Shown here one piece after another: positions 26,737 through 36,339 of a stretch of DNA of 64,000 nucleotides (position 1 is the first letter of the stretch; each line of letters begins with the position of its first letter). The notes under the pieces were generated by a model. The model did not search any database and was not told where the DNA came from. It saw only the letters and a program-made list of their open reading frames with translations. A program made the position numbers and the translations under genes. The DNA is from Aquimarina aggregata (lineage in GTDB: Bacteria > Bacteroidota > Bacteroidia > Flavobacteriales > Flavobacteriaceae): contig NZ_LQRT01000013.1 in the NCBI RefSeq assembly GCF_001632745.1, positions 186,001 to 250,000 of the forward strand, read 5' to 3'.

Positions 26737-27321
26737 TTAGATCGCAATATGTTGTTTTTCTCCGTACTTACTGATCAAATATATATGCAATTTGTACGCT
26801 CCTAAACCCAGTAAAATACCTATAGCCATACCCGTAATAATATCTCCAGGATAATGAACACCTAAATAAATTCTACTATAACTTACTACAATAGACCATA
26901 TCACCATAAATGGAAAAATATATTTTAATCGCTTTTGTAGCACAAGTCCTGTAAAAAATGCGATAGCCATAGAACTTGCAGCATGAGCTGAAAAATAACC
27001 GTGACGACCACATCGTTCTGCAATAAAACGTGTAAATTCTGCCACTCCTTCTGCCCGACAAGGTCTGGGCCTCATAAATAATACATTTTTAAACAGATTT
27101 GATAACTGATCAGTAGCAGTAATCAAAGCAGCAACAATTACTAAAGTGATAATAGTGCCTTTTAATCCAAAATATTTATAAAAAAAGAAAAGCAATACTA
27201 AGTACAATGGTATTTGATAAAGCTTTTCAGTCATAAACAGCCAAAACCAGTCCCAAGTAGATGTTCCTAAATTGTTCAGGTATAAAAAAAGATCTTTATC
27301 TAATTGTATAAGTTCTTCCAT
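26737..27321 (-). CDS. PAP2-family membrane phosphatase
   Basis: The three acid-phosphatase motifs are present: KNVLFMRPRP, FSAHAASS (variant of PSGH) and SRIYLGVHYPGD. The protein has about five or six hydrophobic segments over its 194 residues. Members dephosphorylate undecaprenyl diphosphate or phosphatidylglycerol phosphate. With a cell-wall synthase gene convergent next to it, a role in lipid-carrier recycling is reasonable but inferred. It starts 16 bases after the 75-aa gene on the same strand. Confidence 0.92.
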   Translation of the reverse strand: MEELIQLDKDLFLYLNNLGTSTWDWFWLFMTEKLYQIPLYLVLLFFFYKYFGLKGTIITLVIVAALITATDQLSNLFKNVLFMRPRPCRAEGVAEFTRFIAERCGRHGYFSAHAASSMAIAFFTGLVLQKRLKYIFPFMVIWSIVVSYSRIYLGVHYPGDIITGMAIGILLGLGAYKLHIYLISKYGEKQHIAI

Positions 27322-27336
27322 TATTCAAGTATGTTA

Positions 27337-27564
27337 TTATCCATCATAACGTTCAATCTCTCTGTCATAAAATTCATTAGCTGCCTGAAAAAGATTTTCG
27401 GCCTCTTCTAATAATTCTTTCTCTTCTCCCTTATCAAATTCTTCTAACCACTCCACCTCATCATTTTCTAAATTAATAATAAATCTAGGAAATTCGGTAT
27501 GAATTACAAATATAGCCGAAGGATAATCAGTATTGTCGCCCAACAAGAATTTAGGAAAGTCCAT
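27337..27564 (-). CDS. hypothetical conserved 75-aa acidic protein
   Basis: The 75-residue protein is acidic and mainly soluble (YPSAIFVIHTEFPRFIINLE, NDEVEWLEEFDKGEEKELLE, then AENLFQAANEFYDREIERYD). A beta hairpin followed by a long helix is likely. It lies upstream of the PAP2 gene in the same unit. I do not recognise a characterised family. Confidence 0.75.
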   Translation of the reverse strand: MDFPKFLLGDNTDYPSAIFVIHTEFPRFIINLENDEVEWLEEFDKGEEKELLEEAENLFQAANEFYDREIERYDG

Positions 27565-27633
27565 AAATAACTACTTAAAATTACAGTTCAAAGGTAATAA
27601 GTTATTTAACTAAACTAACAAATTATCTTAGTG

Positions 27634-28719
27634 TTATTCAATTTTAATTTCTACTCTGTTATTTGATTCTGGATCTAAATCTGATCCTTCGGTAACAATA
27701 GGTTCGGTATTACCAGCAGCTATAATTTCGATTAACGATTCATCTACTCCTTTTTCAATCATATAAGCTTTTACATTACTAGCTCTCATTGCTGACATAA
27801 TTTCATTTTCAAAAGTAGAACCGGCATCATCTGCATGCCCTGTAATTTTGATCGTGTTAACTTTAAAAATAGTAACATACTGGATATAGGAATCCAGAGC
27901 TTTTTTGATCTCGGTATATGCTTCACTTTCTCCAATTAAAAATTCAATAGGTGAAAAGTCTAAAGCCATATCACAAACTTGACCCGATACTAGATTTTTT
28001 GGATCTCTCATTTCCATTAGTAAAACATCATCAACATAATAATAACCTGTATCATACTTCCCTCCTTTTACCGATTTTCCTCTTGGGCTATCAGAAAAGA
28101 ATCCAAGAGAAATATATTTCTCTGTACCTTTTGCTCTATATACTCCACAAACTTTCGCCCATCCTTTTGTATCACAAACCATTTTAGAAGACTCGACATG
28201 CAAAGGAAGTTTTGAGGTCATGGTAATCTTAGGATTTCTGGCACTAAAATATGAGCCAATAGAAGAAGTACATGAATTAGATATCCCCTCTCCTAAAGAA
28301 ACATACATATGAAAATAGTAGTATTTTCCTGCTCCTAAAGGCTTCTTCAATTTGGCTGTTACGCCTTCTTTATAAGCTCCTCCGGCGATATACATCCCTA
28401 CTTTCCCTTTTCCAGTTCTTGGTTCTTGTGGGCCAAACTGCTTTAAAAAGTTTGGTGATTTATGAATAAATCTAATTAATTCTAGATCTGGATGATGTAC
28501 ATCTGGAGTATTTATTGAAGGGTTCCACTCCTTCATAAAAGCAAAATTTTGCATCTCCATATCTAGTCTTTTAAGAGATGTATTTACATCTTCAAAACTA
28601 GGGTTAGGAATAAGGTTTTGCTTTTTACTATGTTCGAACTCTTGGCTTATACCAGGTAATGCACATACTACTGTAAAAAGAATCAGCAGCAGACAAAATT
28701 TAGAATTTGGGACTCTCAT
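27634..28719 (-). CDS. OmpA-family outer-membrane protein
   Basis: After a signal peptide (SKFCLLLILFTVVCALPGIS) and about 220 residues of beta-rich sequence, the last 110 residues form an OmpA-like peptidoglycan-binding domain: ITGHADDAGSTFENEIMSAM, RASNVKAYMIEKGVDESLIE and NNRVEIKIE. The N-terminal part has a carbohydrate-binding-like pattern (LIPNPSFEDVNTSL, GKGKVGMYIAGGAYKEG) with cysteines. It probably ties the outer membrane to the wall. Confidence 0.9.
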   Translation of the reverse strand: MRVPNSKFCLLLILFTVVCALPGISQEFEHSKKQNLIPNPSFEDVNTSLKRLDMEMQNFAFMKEWNPSINTPDVHHPDLELIRFIHKSPNFLKQFGPQEPRTGKGKVGMYIAGGAYKEGVTAKLKKPLGAGKYYYFHMYVSLGEGISNSCTSSIGSYFSARNPKITMTSKLPLHVESSKMVCDTKGWAKVCGVYRAKGTEKYISLGFFSDSPRGKSVKGGKYDTGYYYVDDVLLMEMRDPKNLVSGQVCDMALDFSPIEFLIGESEAYTEIKKALDSYIQYVTIFKVNTIKITGHADDAGSTFENEIMSAMRASNVKAYMIEKGVDESLIEIIAAGNTEPIVTEGSDLDPESNNRVEIKIE

Positions 28720-28825
28720 TTTTTGTGTTCTGTTTTTTTGGAAAGATAGTTAATTATTCGTTAATACAAAATAAACGAATAATGTAGATAAAACGTATTT
28801 CTTTCCTAATTTAATTAAAAATAAC

Positions 28826-30196
28826 TTACTTCTTTTGAATTAAGTCTTTGGTTAATTTATTAAATCTAATATACAATAACAATGCCGAAGTAGTAAGCCC
28901 CGCAAAGAGACCAATCCAAATACCGGCACTTTTATACGCAGTATGTAACCCCAAATAATAACTTATCGGAAACCCTACTATCCAATAAGCGATAAACGTT
29001 ATAAATGTGGGTATTTTTACATCTTGCAACCCGCGCAATGCACCTAAAACAGTTACTTGAACAGCATCTGATATTTGAAATAATGCTGCTATAATCAAAA
29101 GTTTTGCAGCTATTCTAATCACTTCATTATTATCTGCTAGGTTTTCTATATCACTAACATCTAAATATATTCTAGGTAACATTTGATTGCAAATGATAAA
29201 AATCAATGCAAAAACAGTAGCTATTAAAAACCCTAATAGAAATATTGAAATAGCAATTCTTCTTAAATCCGAAAATTGTTGTAATCCTTTTTGATTACCA
29301 ACTCGTACCATAGCTGCAACACTTAATCCCATAGCTACCATAAAAGTCATTGATGATAAATTTAGTGCAATTTGATTTGCGGCTTGAGGGTTTTTTCCTA
29401 AAATACCAGATAACCATATTGCAGCAGTAAAAATAGCCACCTCAAAAAACATTTGTAAAGCAGAAGGAAACCCCAGTGCTATTATTTTTTTCATCATTTT
29501 ATTTTCTAACACAAAAATTTTAATGTTAGTAACATAACTACTTGATTTTTCTTTATTTCTAAGTAGTGTCCATAGAAAAACAACCATAACAAATCTTGAA
29601 ACCAAAGTACCTACCGCTGCACCTACTATCCCCATCTGCGGAAATCCTAATTTTCCAAAGATTAACAGATAATTTAAAACAACATTAACGACATTAGCAA
29701 TTAACGTTGCATACATTGGATATTTGGTCATAGATAAGCCATCAGAAAATTGTTTTAAAGCTTGAAAACTAACTAATGGTACTAATGAAAAAGCTACCAA
29801 ATCTAAATATGGCATAGCTAACTCAACCACTTCTATAGGTTGTTTCATTAAAAACATTAACGGTTTTGCCAATAGTATCATTAAAAATAGTGCAATCCCT
29901 AATGTAGTACATAAGACCAAACCATGCTTAAAAGCAGATTTACCATTCTTAAAATTATGCTCTCCGTCTGCCTCTGCAACTAATGGTGTAATTGCTGTAG
30001 AAAAACCAATCCCTAAGGACATAGCAATAAACATAAAACTATTCCCTAATGACACTGCCGCTAATTCTGCCGTTCCCAGTTGTCCTACCATAATATTATC
30101 GATCAAACCTACAAAAGTATGACCTAACATTCCCATCATTACCGGGGCGGCTAATTTTAAGTTATATCTAAACTCTTTGGTATATTGGTACAGCAT
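28826..30196 (-). CDS. MATE-family multidrug efflux transporter
   Basis: The protein has twelve hydrophobic segments in two similar halves, with the MATE hallmarks LAAPVMMGMLGHTFVGLID, GQLGTAELAAVSLGNS in half one and GFPSALQMFFEVAIFTAAIW in half two. It exports cationic drugs or metabolites against Na+ or H+. The preferred start is the ATG at 30196 (456 residues, MLYQYTKEFRYNLKLAAPV); a frame extends 12 codons upstream but adds nothing family-like. Confidence 0.93.
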   Translation of the reverse strand: MLYQYTKEFRYNLKLAAPVMMGMLGHTFVGLIDNIMVGQLGTAELAAVSLGNSFMFIAMSLGIGFSTAITPLVAEADGEHNFKNGKSAFKHGLVLCTTLGIALFLMILLAKPLMFLMKQPIEVVELAMPYLDLVAFSLVPLVSFQALKQFSDGLSMTKYPMYATLIANVVNVVLNYLLIFGKLGFPQMGIVGAAVGTLVSRFVMVVFLWTLLRNKEKSSSYVTNIKIFVLENKMMKKIIALGFPSALQMFFEVAIFTAAIWLSGILGKNPQAANQIALNLSSMTFMVAMGLSVAAMVRVGNQKGLQQFSDLRRIAISIFLLGFLIATVFALIFIICNQMLPRIYLDVSDIENLADNNEVIRIAAKLLIIAALFQISDAVQVTVLGALRGLQDVKIPTFITFIAYWIVGFPISYYLGLHTAYKSAGIWIGLFAGLTTSALLLYIRFNKLTKDLIQKK

Positions 30197-30283
30197 TATA
30201 TAATTTTGAAGACGCAAAGGTATTGGATGCAAAATAAACTAAAATATTCTTATCGTATATTTAACTTTATTTAATTAAATTTC

Positions 30284-30649
30284 ATGTTAGAAACTACAGT
30301 ATCCCAAAAAGAGAGAAAGAAAAAGAATACCACTAAAATCTATCTTATTATAGCCAGCATTGTTTTCGGAATTTTAATACTCCCCTCTTTACCTATGATC
30401 ATGATGTCTGCTATGATGTTTGATAGTCCGGGGTCAGAAGATAGCATTCCAACAATCACTTTAGTGATTAGTTTAATCGCTTATCCTTTTGTAACATCTA
30501 TAAGTATTATAGTAGCTTGGATATTGTTTGTCAGAAAAATATTTTTTGGGGCTATCCTTTCTGCTAGTCTACCTTTTTTAAATATTCTTATCGGTATAGG
30601 TGCAATTATTTACATGTCTATTTTCTGTGATGGAAATTTTGCATGTTAG
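30284..30649 (+). CDS. hypothetical membrane protein, 121 aa
   Basis: A basic N-terminus (SQKERKKKNTTKIYLIIASI) leads into three hydrophobic segments, about 20-42, 58-82 and 88-112. The last residues are FCDGNFAC. It is divergent from the MATE gene, with 87 bases between the starts. I do not recognise a characterised family. Confidence 0.7.
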   Translation: MLETTVSQKERKKKNTTKIYLIIASIVFGILILPSLPMIMMSAMMFDSPGSEDSIPTITLVISLIAYPFVTSISIIVAWILFVRKIFFGAILSASLPFLNILIGIGAIIYMSIFCDGNFAC

Positions 30650-30764
30650 TAAAAAAGTAACTTTTAAAATTCGGGCTAAGTGTTAACACTATATTTTCGG
30701 AACTATAATTACCATATTGATATTGTTAATAACCATTAATGTCAAATACATTTCACCTATATAA

Positions 30765-31349
30765 TCATTTAGCAAACTCGTGCTTAAATATAAAAAGCTC
30801 ATATGCAAGTTCTTGATCTATTTTACTAACTTGATCGAAACCATGACGATGGTAAAATTTAATATTCTCTACCATAGAAGTCTCTAAACATATATTCTTC
30901 TTAAAGGGTTCATAATATGCAAGTACTTCTTTTAATAAAACACTTCCTTTTCCTTTTCCGAAATATTGCGGTAGTACTCCGATATACCAGAGATGAAAAA
31001 AAGGCTCATTAGGTTGATGTCGTCTTAAAATCTTTTCTCTTTTTAATATTTTTTTTATCCTAAAAAAACCAATAGCATTACGTACTAATCTAATATCAAA
31101 AATTAGTTTTTTAAATGTATTTTTATTTTTTTTAGAATCTATAACGATACAGCACGATAATTTATCTTCTCCTAAGAAAACTTCACCAAAATTCATTCCT
31201 ATAAAAAAAGAATATTTCATCAAAAACTTAATTCTCTTTTTTCTTTTTCGGTCTTGTTTAATAATAAAATTGACTGATTTGTTTTGATCAAATGATTCGG
31301 TTAAAATTCTGATTACTGTTTCTTCATCATTCTGCGTAGCTCGTTTCAT
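30765..31349 (-). CDS. GNAT-family N-acetyltransferase
   Basis: The acetyl-CoA-binding motif is visible as WYIGVLPQYFGKGKGSVLL (Q-x-x-G-x-G type), preceded by a strand and followed by helix and FYHRHGFDQVSKI, the usual motif B. The N-terminal half is basic (KQDRKRKKRIKFLMKYSFF). The acceptor is unknown. It stands alone between the 121-aa membrane protein and the DinB gene. Confidence 0.85.
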   Translation of the reverse strand: MKRATQNDEETVIRILTESFDQNKSVNFIIKQDRKRKKRIKFLMKYSFFIGMNFGEVFLGEDKLSCCIVIDSKKNKNTFKKLIFDIRLVRNAIGFFRIKKILKREKILRRHQPNEPFFHLWYIGVLPQYFGKGKGSVLLKEVLAYYEPFKKNICLETSMVENIKFYHRHGFDQVSKIDQELAYELFIFKHEFAK

Positions 31350-31534
31350 TTGGGAGGTTAAATTTTGATCTCATTTTTTGTACAAGAATCGATTAAATAA
31401 TTAATACTAGCCTAAATATCCAATATTATAGCAATCGAAATCGCATAAATATCTATTGGTTATGGTATTATTATAGAATTATTTTAAAAGAGTCTTTTCA
31501 ATATCATTTTTAATAAATGCATAATTCACACTAG

Positions 31535-32068
31535 TCATATTTTATTTTCAACTATATTCTTTTTTAGTGACTTATGATGGTGTTTAGCATGATAGATAGA
31601 GAAGTATAACATTTCTCTAAGTGTTAACTTTCCCATTAGTGGATGCGGAACCAAAATTTCATCTAAATCCTGATCTTTTGTACTTTTAATTTTGATCAAT
31701 AACGTGTCTATGGTACTTTTTAATGATTTGGCGAGTTGTGCTCTTTGTTGGATAGTTATCTTCTTGGGAATATATTTAGAAGTAGCTTTTCCTCCTTGCT
31801 CTAAGACTTTTGAATATTTTGTGATCATAGCATCATAGGAAATACTTTCTCTTTTAGCCTTACCAAAAAATATTTTTAAAATAAATTTTGGAAGTAAAAA
31901 TACTTGAATAAGAGGTTTTACCGAAAGATATATATGTTCTAATTGTTGACCTGCAGACCATTTACCTTTTAAATAACTCACAAAATCATGTTCATCTAAT
32001 ACTTCTATATCATCTATAAACAATGAATGTACACTTTTAAATTCGTGAATTAATTGTTCTTTATTCAT
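31535..32068 (-). CDS. DinB-like metal-binding helical protein
   Basis: The 177-residue protein has a four-helix DinB pattern, with the usual histidines in AGQQLEHIYLSVKP and MLYFSIYHAKHHHKSLK, and the typical HPLMGKLTLREM just before. Proteins of this superfamily are thiol S-transferases or of unknown role. It lies 36 bases downstream of the M28 peptidase gene's stop region on the opposite side of a short spacer, on the same strand order. Confidence 0.82.
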   Translation of the reverse strand: MNKEQLIHEFKSVHSLFIDDIEVLDEHDFVSYLKGKWSAGQQLEHIYLSVKPLIQVFLLPKFILKIFFGKAKRESISYDAMITKYSKVLEQGGKATSKYIPKKITIQQRAQLAKSLKSTIDTLLIKIKSTKDQDLDEILVPHPLMGKLTLREMLYFSIYHAKHHHKSLKKNIVENKI

Positions 32069-32104
32069 AAAAATATATCTTTTGATTTTGGAGATTAAAT
32101 CGCT

Positions 32105-33493
32105 CTATTTTACGCCATAGTTATCAAAAAGATATACTAAACTCGCCATCGTAGCAGCGCCTAATTCTAGCTCACGTTTATTTACTGCATCAAAAGTATC
32201 ATTCTTAGCATGATGATAATCAAAATATCGTTGTGAGTCTGGTCGAAGTCCTGCTAATACTATACCATCCTTTTTTAATGGACCAATATCTGCTCCACTT
32301 CCACCTAAAGCAAAATAATGAATTAAGTAGGGTTCAAATAATGGTTTCCAACTTTGGACTTGTTTAAAATTATCGACATCGCAATCAAAAGAAAATCCTC
32401 TAGGTGTAAAACCACCGGCATCACTTTCTAAAGCAAATACATGATTTTCTCCTTTATTTTTGGCTATTTCGGCATATTTTTTACCTCCTCGTAATCCATT
32501 TTCTTCATTCATGAATAACACTACACGTATAGAACGTTTTGGTTTATATCCTATTTCTTTAAAAAGTCTAAGAACTTCCATAGACTGTACTATACCCGCG
32601 CCATCATCATGAGAACCATCTCCTAAATCCCAAGAATCCAAATGTCCACCAACGGCCATATATTCATTAGGAAATTCGCTACCTGTTATTTGTCCAATCA
32701 CATTATATGATTTCACATCTTTCCAAGTACGACAATTCATATTCATATGAAACTTAATTTTTGGATTTAGTTTGAGCATAGAACTCAATAAATCAGCTCC
32801 GTTTGTACTAATTGCTGCCGCAGGAATTTTGTCCATATTCGCTAAATCCCCATAACTCATTGCTCCTGTATGTGGAAAATCATCTAACCTTAAATTCATT
32901 GAACGAACAAGAACACCAACTGCACCATATTTTGCAGCTTCTGCTGCTCCAGAGTATCTTTGATCCACACAACCTCCGTAAGCATTAAATGTGCTAATCA
33001 GATCAGCTTGCATAGGTCTGTTAAAGAATACAATTTTTCCTTTTATCTTATCTGTTCCTAAGGTTTTTAGATCATCTAAGCTTTTTACTTCTATAATAGG
33101 TTTTTTTACACCACCTATTGGTGTTGGTACAGATCCTCCTAGTGCACAAATTGGCACATTTGTAGTATTACCGGGAGTAGTTTCTATATATGCAAATTCG
33201 GTTACTCCTCTAGTCCATTTTGGTACCATAACAGGTTGTAACCATACTTTATCAATTCCTAACTCTTTAAGTTCTTTCTCTCCCCATTCTACTGCTTTTT
33301 GAGCGTTTATAGATCCTGATAATCTTCCTCCTATTTGATTTGAAAGGTAATCTAACCAAGAATAACTTTTCCCATTAAGCAATGATGTATCGTATAATTT
33401 TTTAAGTATTATCGAATCTTCTTTATTTTCTTTCTGTGAAAAAGAGTTTAGGGATAAAAGGGTTAAAAGTACTGTGATTATTCTTTTTGACAT
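32105..33493 (-). CDS. exported M28-family aminopeptidase
   Basis: After a signal peptide (MSKRIITVLLTLLSLNSFS) and a PA-like insert (about 125-235) comes the M28 zinc peptidase domain. Metal ligands are in GGHLDSWDLGDGSHDDGAG and the catalytic acid in FMNEENGLRGGKKYAE. The last ligand is in YFDYHHAKNDTFDAV. It resembles plasma glutamate carboxypeptidase and probably frees amino acids from peptides in the periplasm. Confidence 0.93.
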   Translation of the reverse strand: MSKRIITVLLTLLSLNSFSQKENKEDSIILKKLYDTSLLNGKSYSWLDYLSNQIGGRLSGSINAQKAVEWGEKELKELGIDKVWLQPVMVPKWTRGVTEFAYIETTPGNTTNVPICALGGSVPTPIGGVKKPIIEVKSLDDLKTLGTDKIKGKIVFFNRPMQADLISTFNAYGGCVDQRYSGAAEAAKYGAVGVLVRSMNLRLDDFPHTGAMSYGDLANMDKIPAAAISTNGADLLSSMLKLNPKIKFHMNMNCRTWKDVKSYNVIGQITGSEFPNEYMAVGGHLDSWDLGDGSHDDGAGIVQSMEVLRLFKEIGYKPKRSIRVVLFMNEENGLRGGKKYAEIAKNKGENHVFALESDAGGFTPRGFSFDCDVDNFKQVQSWKPLFEPYLIHYFALGGSGADIGPLKKDGIVLAGLRPDSQRYFDYHHAKNDTFDAVNKRELELGAATMASLVYLFDNYGVK

Positions 33494-33544
33494 TTTGTTT
33501 TACTATAAGTTTAAATTAAGGCATGAACAACTGCACTGATCAGT

Positions 33545-34423
33545 TTACTCATTCTCTAACTGCTCTTTATACATTTCTAAATTAGCTTTGGTTTTATCAT
33601 CTAATTCTGGCTCTTGTATATTGGTATATTTTGTTAGCGTATCATACAGTATTTTTGCTACAATATATCTTGCTACTGGTTTATCATCTGCTGGAATAAC
33701 ATACCAAGGAGCATGTGGGGTTGATGTTCTATTAATTGCATCTTGATAACACGATTGATATTGATCCCATAACTTTCGTTCTTTAAGGTCTCCTGATGAA
33801 AATTTCCAGTTTTTGTCTTTCTTTTCGAGTCTTCTTAAAAGTCTATTTTTTTGTTCTTCTTTGGATAGGTGCAAGTAAAACTTATAAATCAAAGTTCCGT
33901 TTTCTGCAATATGTTTTTCAAAATTTCTAATTTGCTCAAAACGTTTATCCCAAAACTCATCGGTAATATCACTTACAGAATTTATCCCCGGAATTTTCTC
34001 TCCCATTATATACTCAGGGTGTACACGAGTAACTAAAACATTTTCATAATGTGTTCTATTAAAGACACCAAACTTACCTCTTTGTGGCAAGGCAATATAA
34101 TGTCTCCATAAATAATCATGGCCTAATTCAAGGTCTGTAGGCACTTTAAAACTATGCACAACAATTCCACGAGTATTAAAATCTTTAAAGACTTCTCTAA
34201 TCAAACTATCTTTACCAGCAGTATCCATCCCCTGTAAACAAATTAACACTGCATATTTGTCATGAGCATATATTGTATCTTGAAACTCTCCTAGCTCCTC
34301 CCGTACTTCTTCTAATTCTTTTTCAATTTTCTTTTCGCTCGCATCAAGATCATGTTTTGTTGGGATTTTAGACAAATCTACGGGGTTAGTTACTTTAAAA
34401 TCTTTGTGATGTATAGAATTCAT
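33545..34423 (-). CDS. polyphosphate kinase 2 (PPK2) family
   Basis: The 292-residue protein has the PPK2 signatures: Walker A in CLQGMDTAGKDSLI, a Walker B region around LPQRGKFGVFNRTHYENVLV and TRVHPEYI, and the lid-like RLEKKDKNWKFSSGDLKER. Such enzymes phosphorylate nucleoside mono- or diphosphates with polyphosphate. Which nucleotide is used cannot be decided here. It stands alone with no polyphosphate genes near it. Confidence 0.92.
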   Translation of the reverse strand: MNSIHHKDFKVTNPVDLSKIPTKHDLDASEKKIEKELEEVREELGEFQDTIYAHDKYAVLICLQGMDTAGKDSLIREVFKDFNTRGIVVHSFKVPTDLELGHDYLWRHYIALPQRGKFGVFNRTHYENVLVTRVHPEYIMGEKIPGINSVSDITDEFWDKRFEQIRNFEKHIAENGTLIYKFYLHLSKEEQKNRLLRRLEKKDKNWKFSSGDLKERKLWDQYQSCYQDAINRTSTPHAPWYVIPADDKPVARYIVAKILYDTLTKYTNIQEPELDDKTKANLEMYKEQLENE

Positions 34424-34545
34424 AGTGCAACAAATATTATATCTTGAAAGATACTAAAGTTTTGGATTTGTAAAAAAATAGTTAACTAATAAAAATCACA
34501 AAATAATAAGGTAACTATTAAAAATTATAAACTGTTCTAATTATG

Positions 34546-35076
34546 TTACTTTCCGTAAAAATCATAGCTAAACCCTATCAAAAAAGTATCGTAACGTCTC
34601 CCTAAACTTTTTAGATTGAATTCTCCAAAAATGTGCACATATCTAGAGAGTTGATGTAACGCTCTAATTTTAATTTGTGCTCCATGATTAAAGCTTCCTG
34701 TTCTAAACCCCAAAAAAGCTTCATCTTCGATCTCTTTAAAAAGGCTTGAATCATTACCGGCATACCCAATACCTGCAGTTATTGTGGTCGGATACCAATT
34801 AAACAGTATAAGGTTTACTCCTAAAGCAAGCTCATTATGCCCCTCATAGGTCGAATCATCAAGTGTAAAAGATCGGTTATATTCACCAATAAAGGTAGTA
34901 TAACAATTAAATGCATATTCTACACGAGCTCCTAAACCCACCTCATCTTCTAATCCAATACTTTTTATAGCTACTAATCCATAATTTACAGCTCCAGGAT
35001 CATATTGAGCATTAGAAGCATAAATACCACATAAGCATGTGATTAAAAAAACAAATATTTTCATTTTCAGGGGCAT
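34546..35076 (-). CDS. outer-membrane beta-barrel protein, unnamed
   Basis: A signal peptide (KMKIFVFLITCLCGIYASNA) precedes about 155 residues of alternating aromatic strands (VGLGARVEYAFNCYTTFIGE, TAGIGYAGNDSSLF, YVHIFGEFNLKSLGRRYDTF) and the end is FSYDFYGK, as in small eight-stranded barrels. No catalytic motif is visible. Confidence 0.7.
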   Translation of the reverse strand: MPLKMKIFVFLITCLCGIYASNAQYDPGAVNYGLVAIKSIGLEDEVGLGARVEYAFNCYTTFIGEYNRSFTLDDSTYEGHNELALGVNLILFNWYPTTITAGIGYAGNDSSLFKEIEDEAFLGFRTGSFNHGAQIKIRALHQLSRYVHIFGEFNLKSLGRRYDTFLIGFSYDFYGK

Positions 35077-35175
35077 ATCAGATATTGGTCGTAAAGGATA
35101 TATGATACATTACAACAATTAAAAAAACAGATCACAAAATAGGATTCTATGATCTGTAATTTTCTTTTTATTTAA

Positions 35176-36339
35176 TTACTTGGCTGCAAAGAGCTTAACA
35201 TCTTCTTCGCTAACTTCTTTTCCTCCGAGTATGATTAATCGCTCTATTACATTTCGCAATTCTCGGATATTTCCTGTCCAATCATACTGTTGCAACTGTT
35301 TAACTGCTTTTTCAGAAAACGTTTTTACTGTAGACCCTTGTTCTCCTGCTATTTTCTTTACAAAATAGTCGACCAATAACGGAATGTCTTCTCGCCTATC
35401 ATTTAGGGCAGGTACTTTTATTAAAATTACTGCCAATCTATGATATAGATCTTCTCTGAATTTATTGTCTGCAATTTCTTTCTTTAAATCCTTATTCGTA
35501 GCGGCAAGAACTCTTACATTTACTTTGATATCTTTATCACTACCAACTCTTTGAATTTTATTTTCCTGTAAGGCTCTTAATACTTTTGCTTGCGCAGAAA
35601 GACTCATGTCTCCAATTTCATCTAGAAATATTGTTCCTCCATTTGCTGCTTCAAATTTACCGGCACGATCTTTATTAGCAGATGTAAACGCACCTTTTAC
35701 ATGTCCAAAAAGTTCACTTTCTATTAGTTCACCAGGTATTGCAGCACAGTTTACCTCTATCATTGGGCCACCGGATCGCTCGCTCTTTTGATGAATCCAG
35801 TGTGCCACCAGTTCTTTTCCTGTACCATTAGATCCTGTTATTAGAACTCTCGCATCTGTAGCAGAAACTTTTTCTATTATATTTTTAATATCCGAAATTG
35901 CCTGAGACTCTCCGATCATATCATAGTTTTTAGAAACCTTTTTCTTAAGTCTCTTATTTTCTACAACTAACTCTTTACGGTCTAATGCATTTCGTACTGT
36001 ATTTAATAATCTATTTAAATCTGGTGGTTTAGAGATATAATCAAATGCCCCTAATCTCATTGTATTTACGGCTGTATCAAGATCACCATGTCCAGAAATC
36101 ATTACTACCGGAGTTTCTGGTTTTATTTTTTTGATTGCCTCTAAAACCTCAACTCCGTCCATCTTTGGCATCTTAATATCACAAAGAACCAAATCATACT
36201 CATCAGATTTTATTTTTTCTATACCAGCCAAACCATCTTCGGCTTCAAAAACTTCATAAGTATCATTCTCTTCAGATAAAATTTTAGTCAGCACTCTTCG
36301 AATTGCTGCTTCGTCTTCAATTACTAATATTTTTGCCAT
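35176..36339 (-). CDS. sigma-54-type response regulator without DNA-binding domain
   Basis: A receiver domain with the phosphate-accepting D54 (DLVLCDIKMPKMDG) is followed by a sigma-54 AAA+ domain: Walker A TGSNGTGKELVA (168-179), the sigma-54-contacting loop GAFTSA (216-221) and Walker B FLDEIGD (238-244), then NIRELRNVIERL. The protein stops at 387 residues, just after the AAA+ domain; the helix-turn-helix usual in NtrC relatives is missing. It overlaps the next gene upstream by one base at the end of a five-gene run. No partner kinase is adjacent. Confidence 0.92.
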   Translation of the reverse strand: MAKILVIEDEAAIRRVLTKILSEENDTYEVFEAEDGLAGIEKIKSDEYDLVLCDIKMPKMDGVEVLEAIKKIKPETPVVMISGHGDLDTAVNTMRLGAFDYISKPPDLNRLLNTVRNALDRKELVVENKRLKKKVSKNYDMIGESQAISDIKNIIEKVSATDARVLITGSNGTGKELVAHWIHQKSERSGGPMIEVNCAAIPGELIESELFGHVKGAFTSANKDRAGKFEAANGGTIFLDEIGDMSLSAQAKVLRALQENKIQRVGSDKDIKVNVRVLAATNKDLKKEIADNKFREDLYHRLAVILIKVPALNDRREDIPLLVDYFVKKIAGEQGSTVKTFSEKAVKQLQQYDWTGNIRELRNVIERLIILGGKEVSEEDVKLFAAK

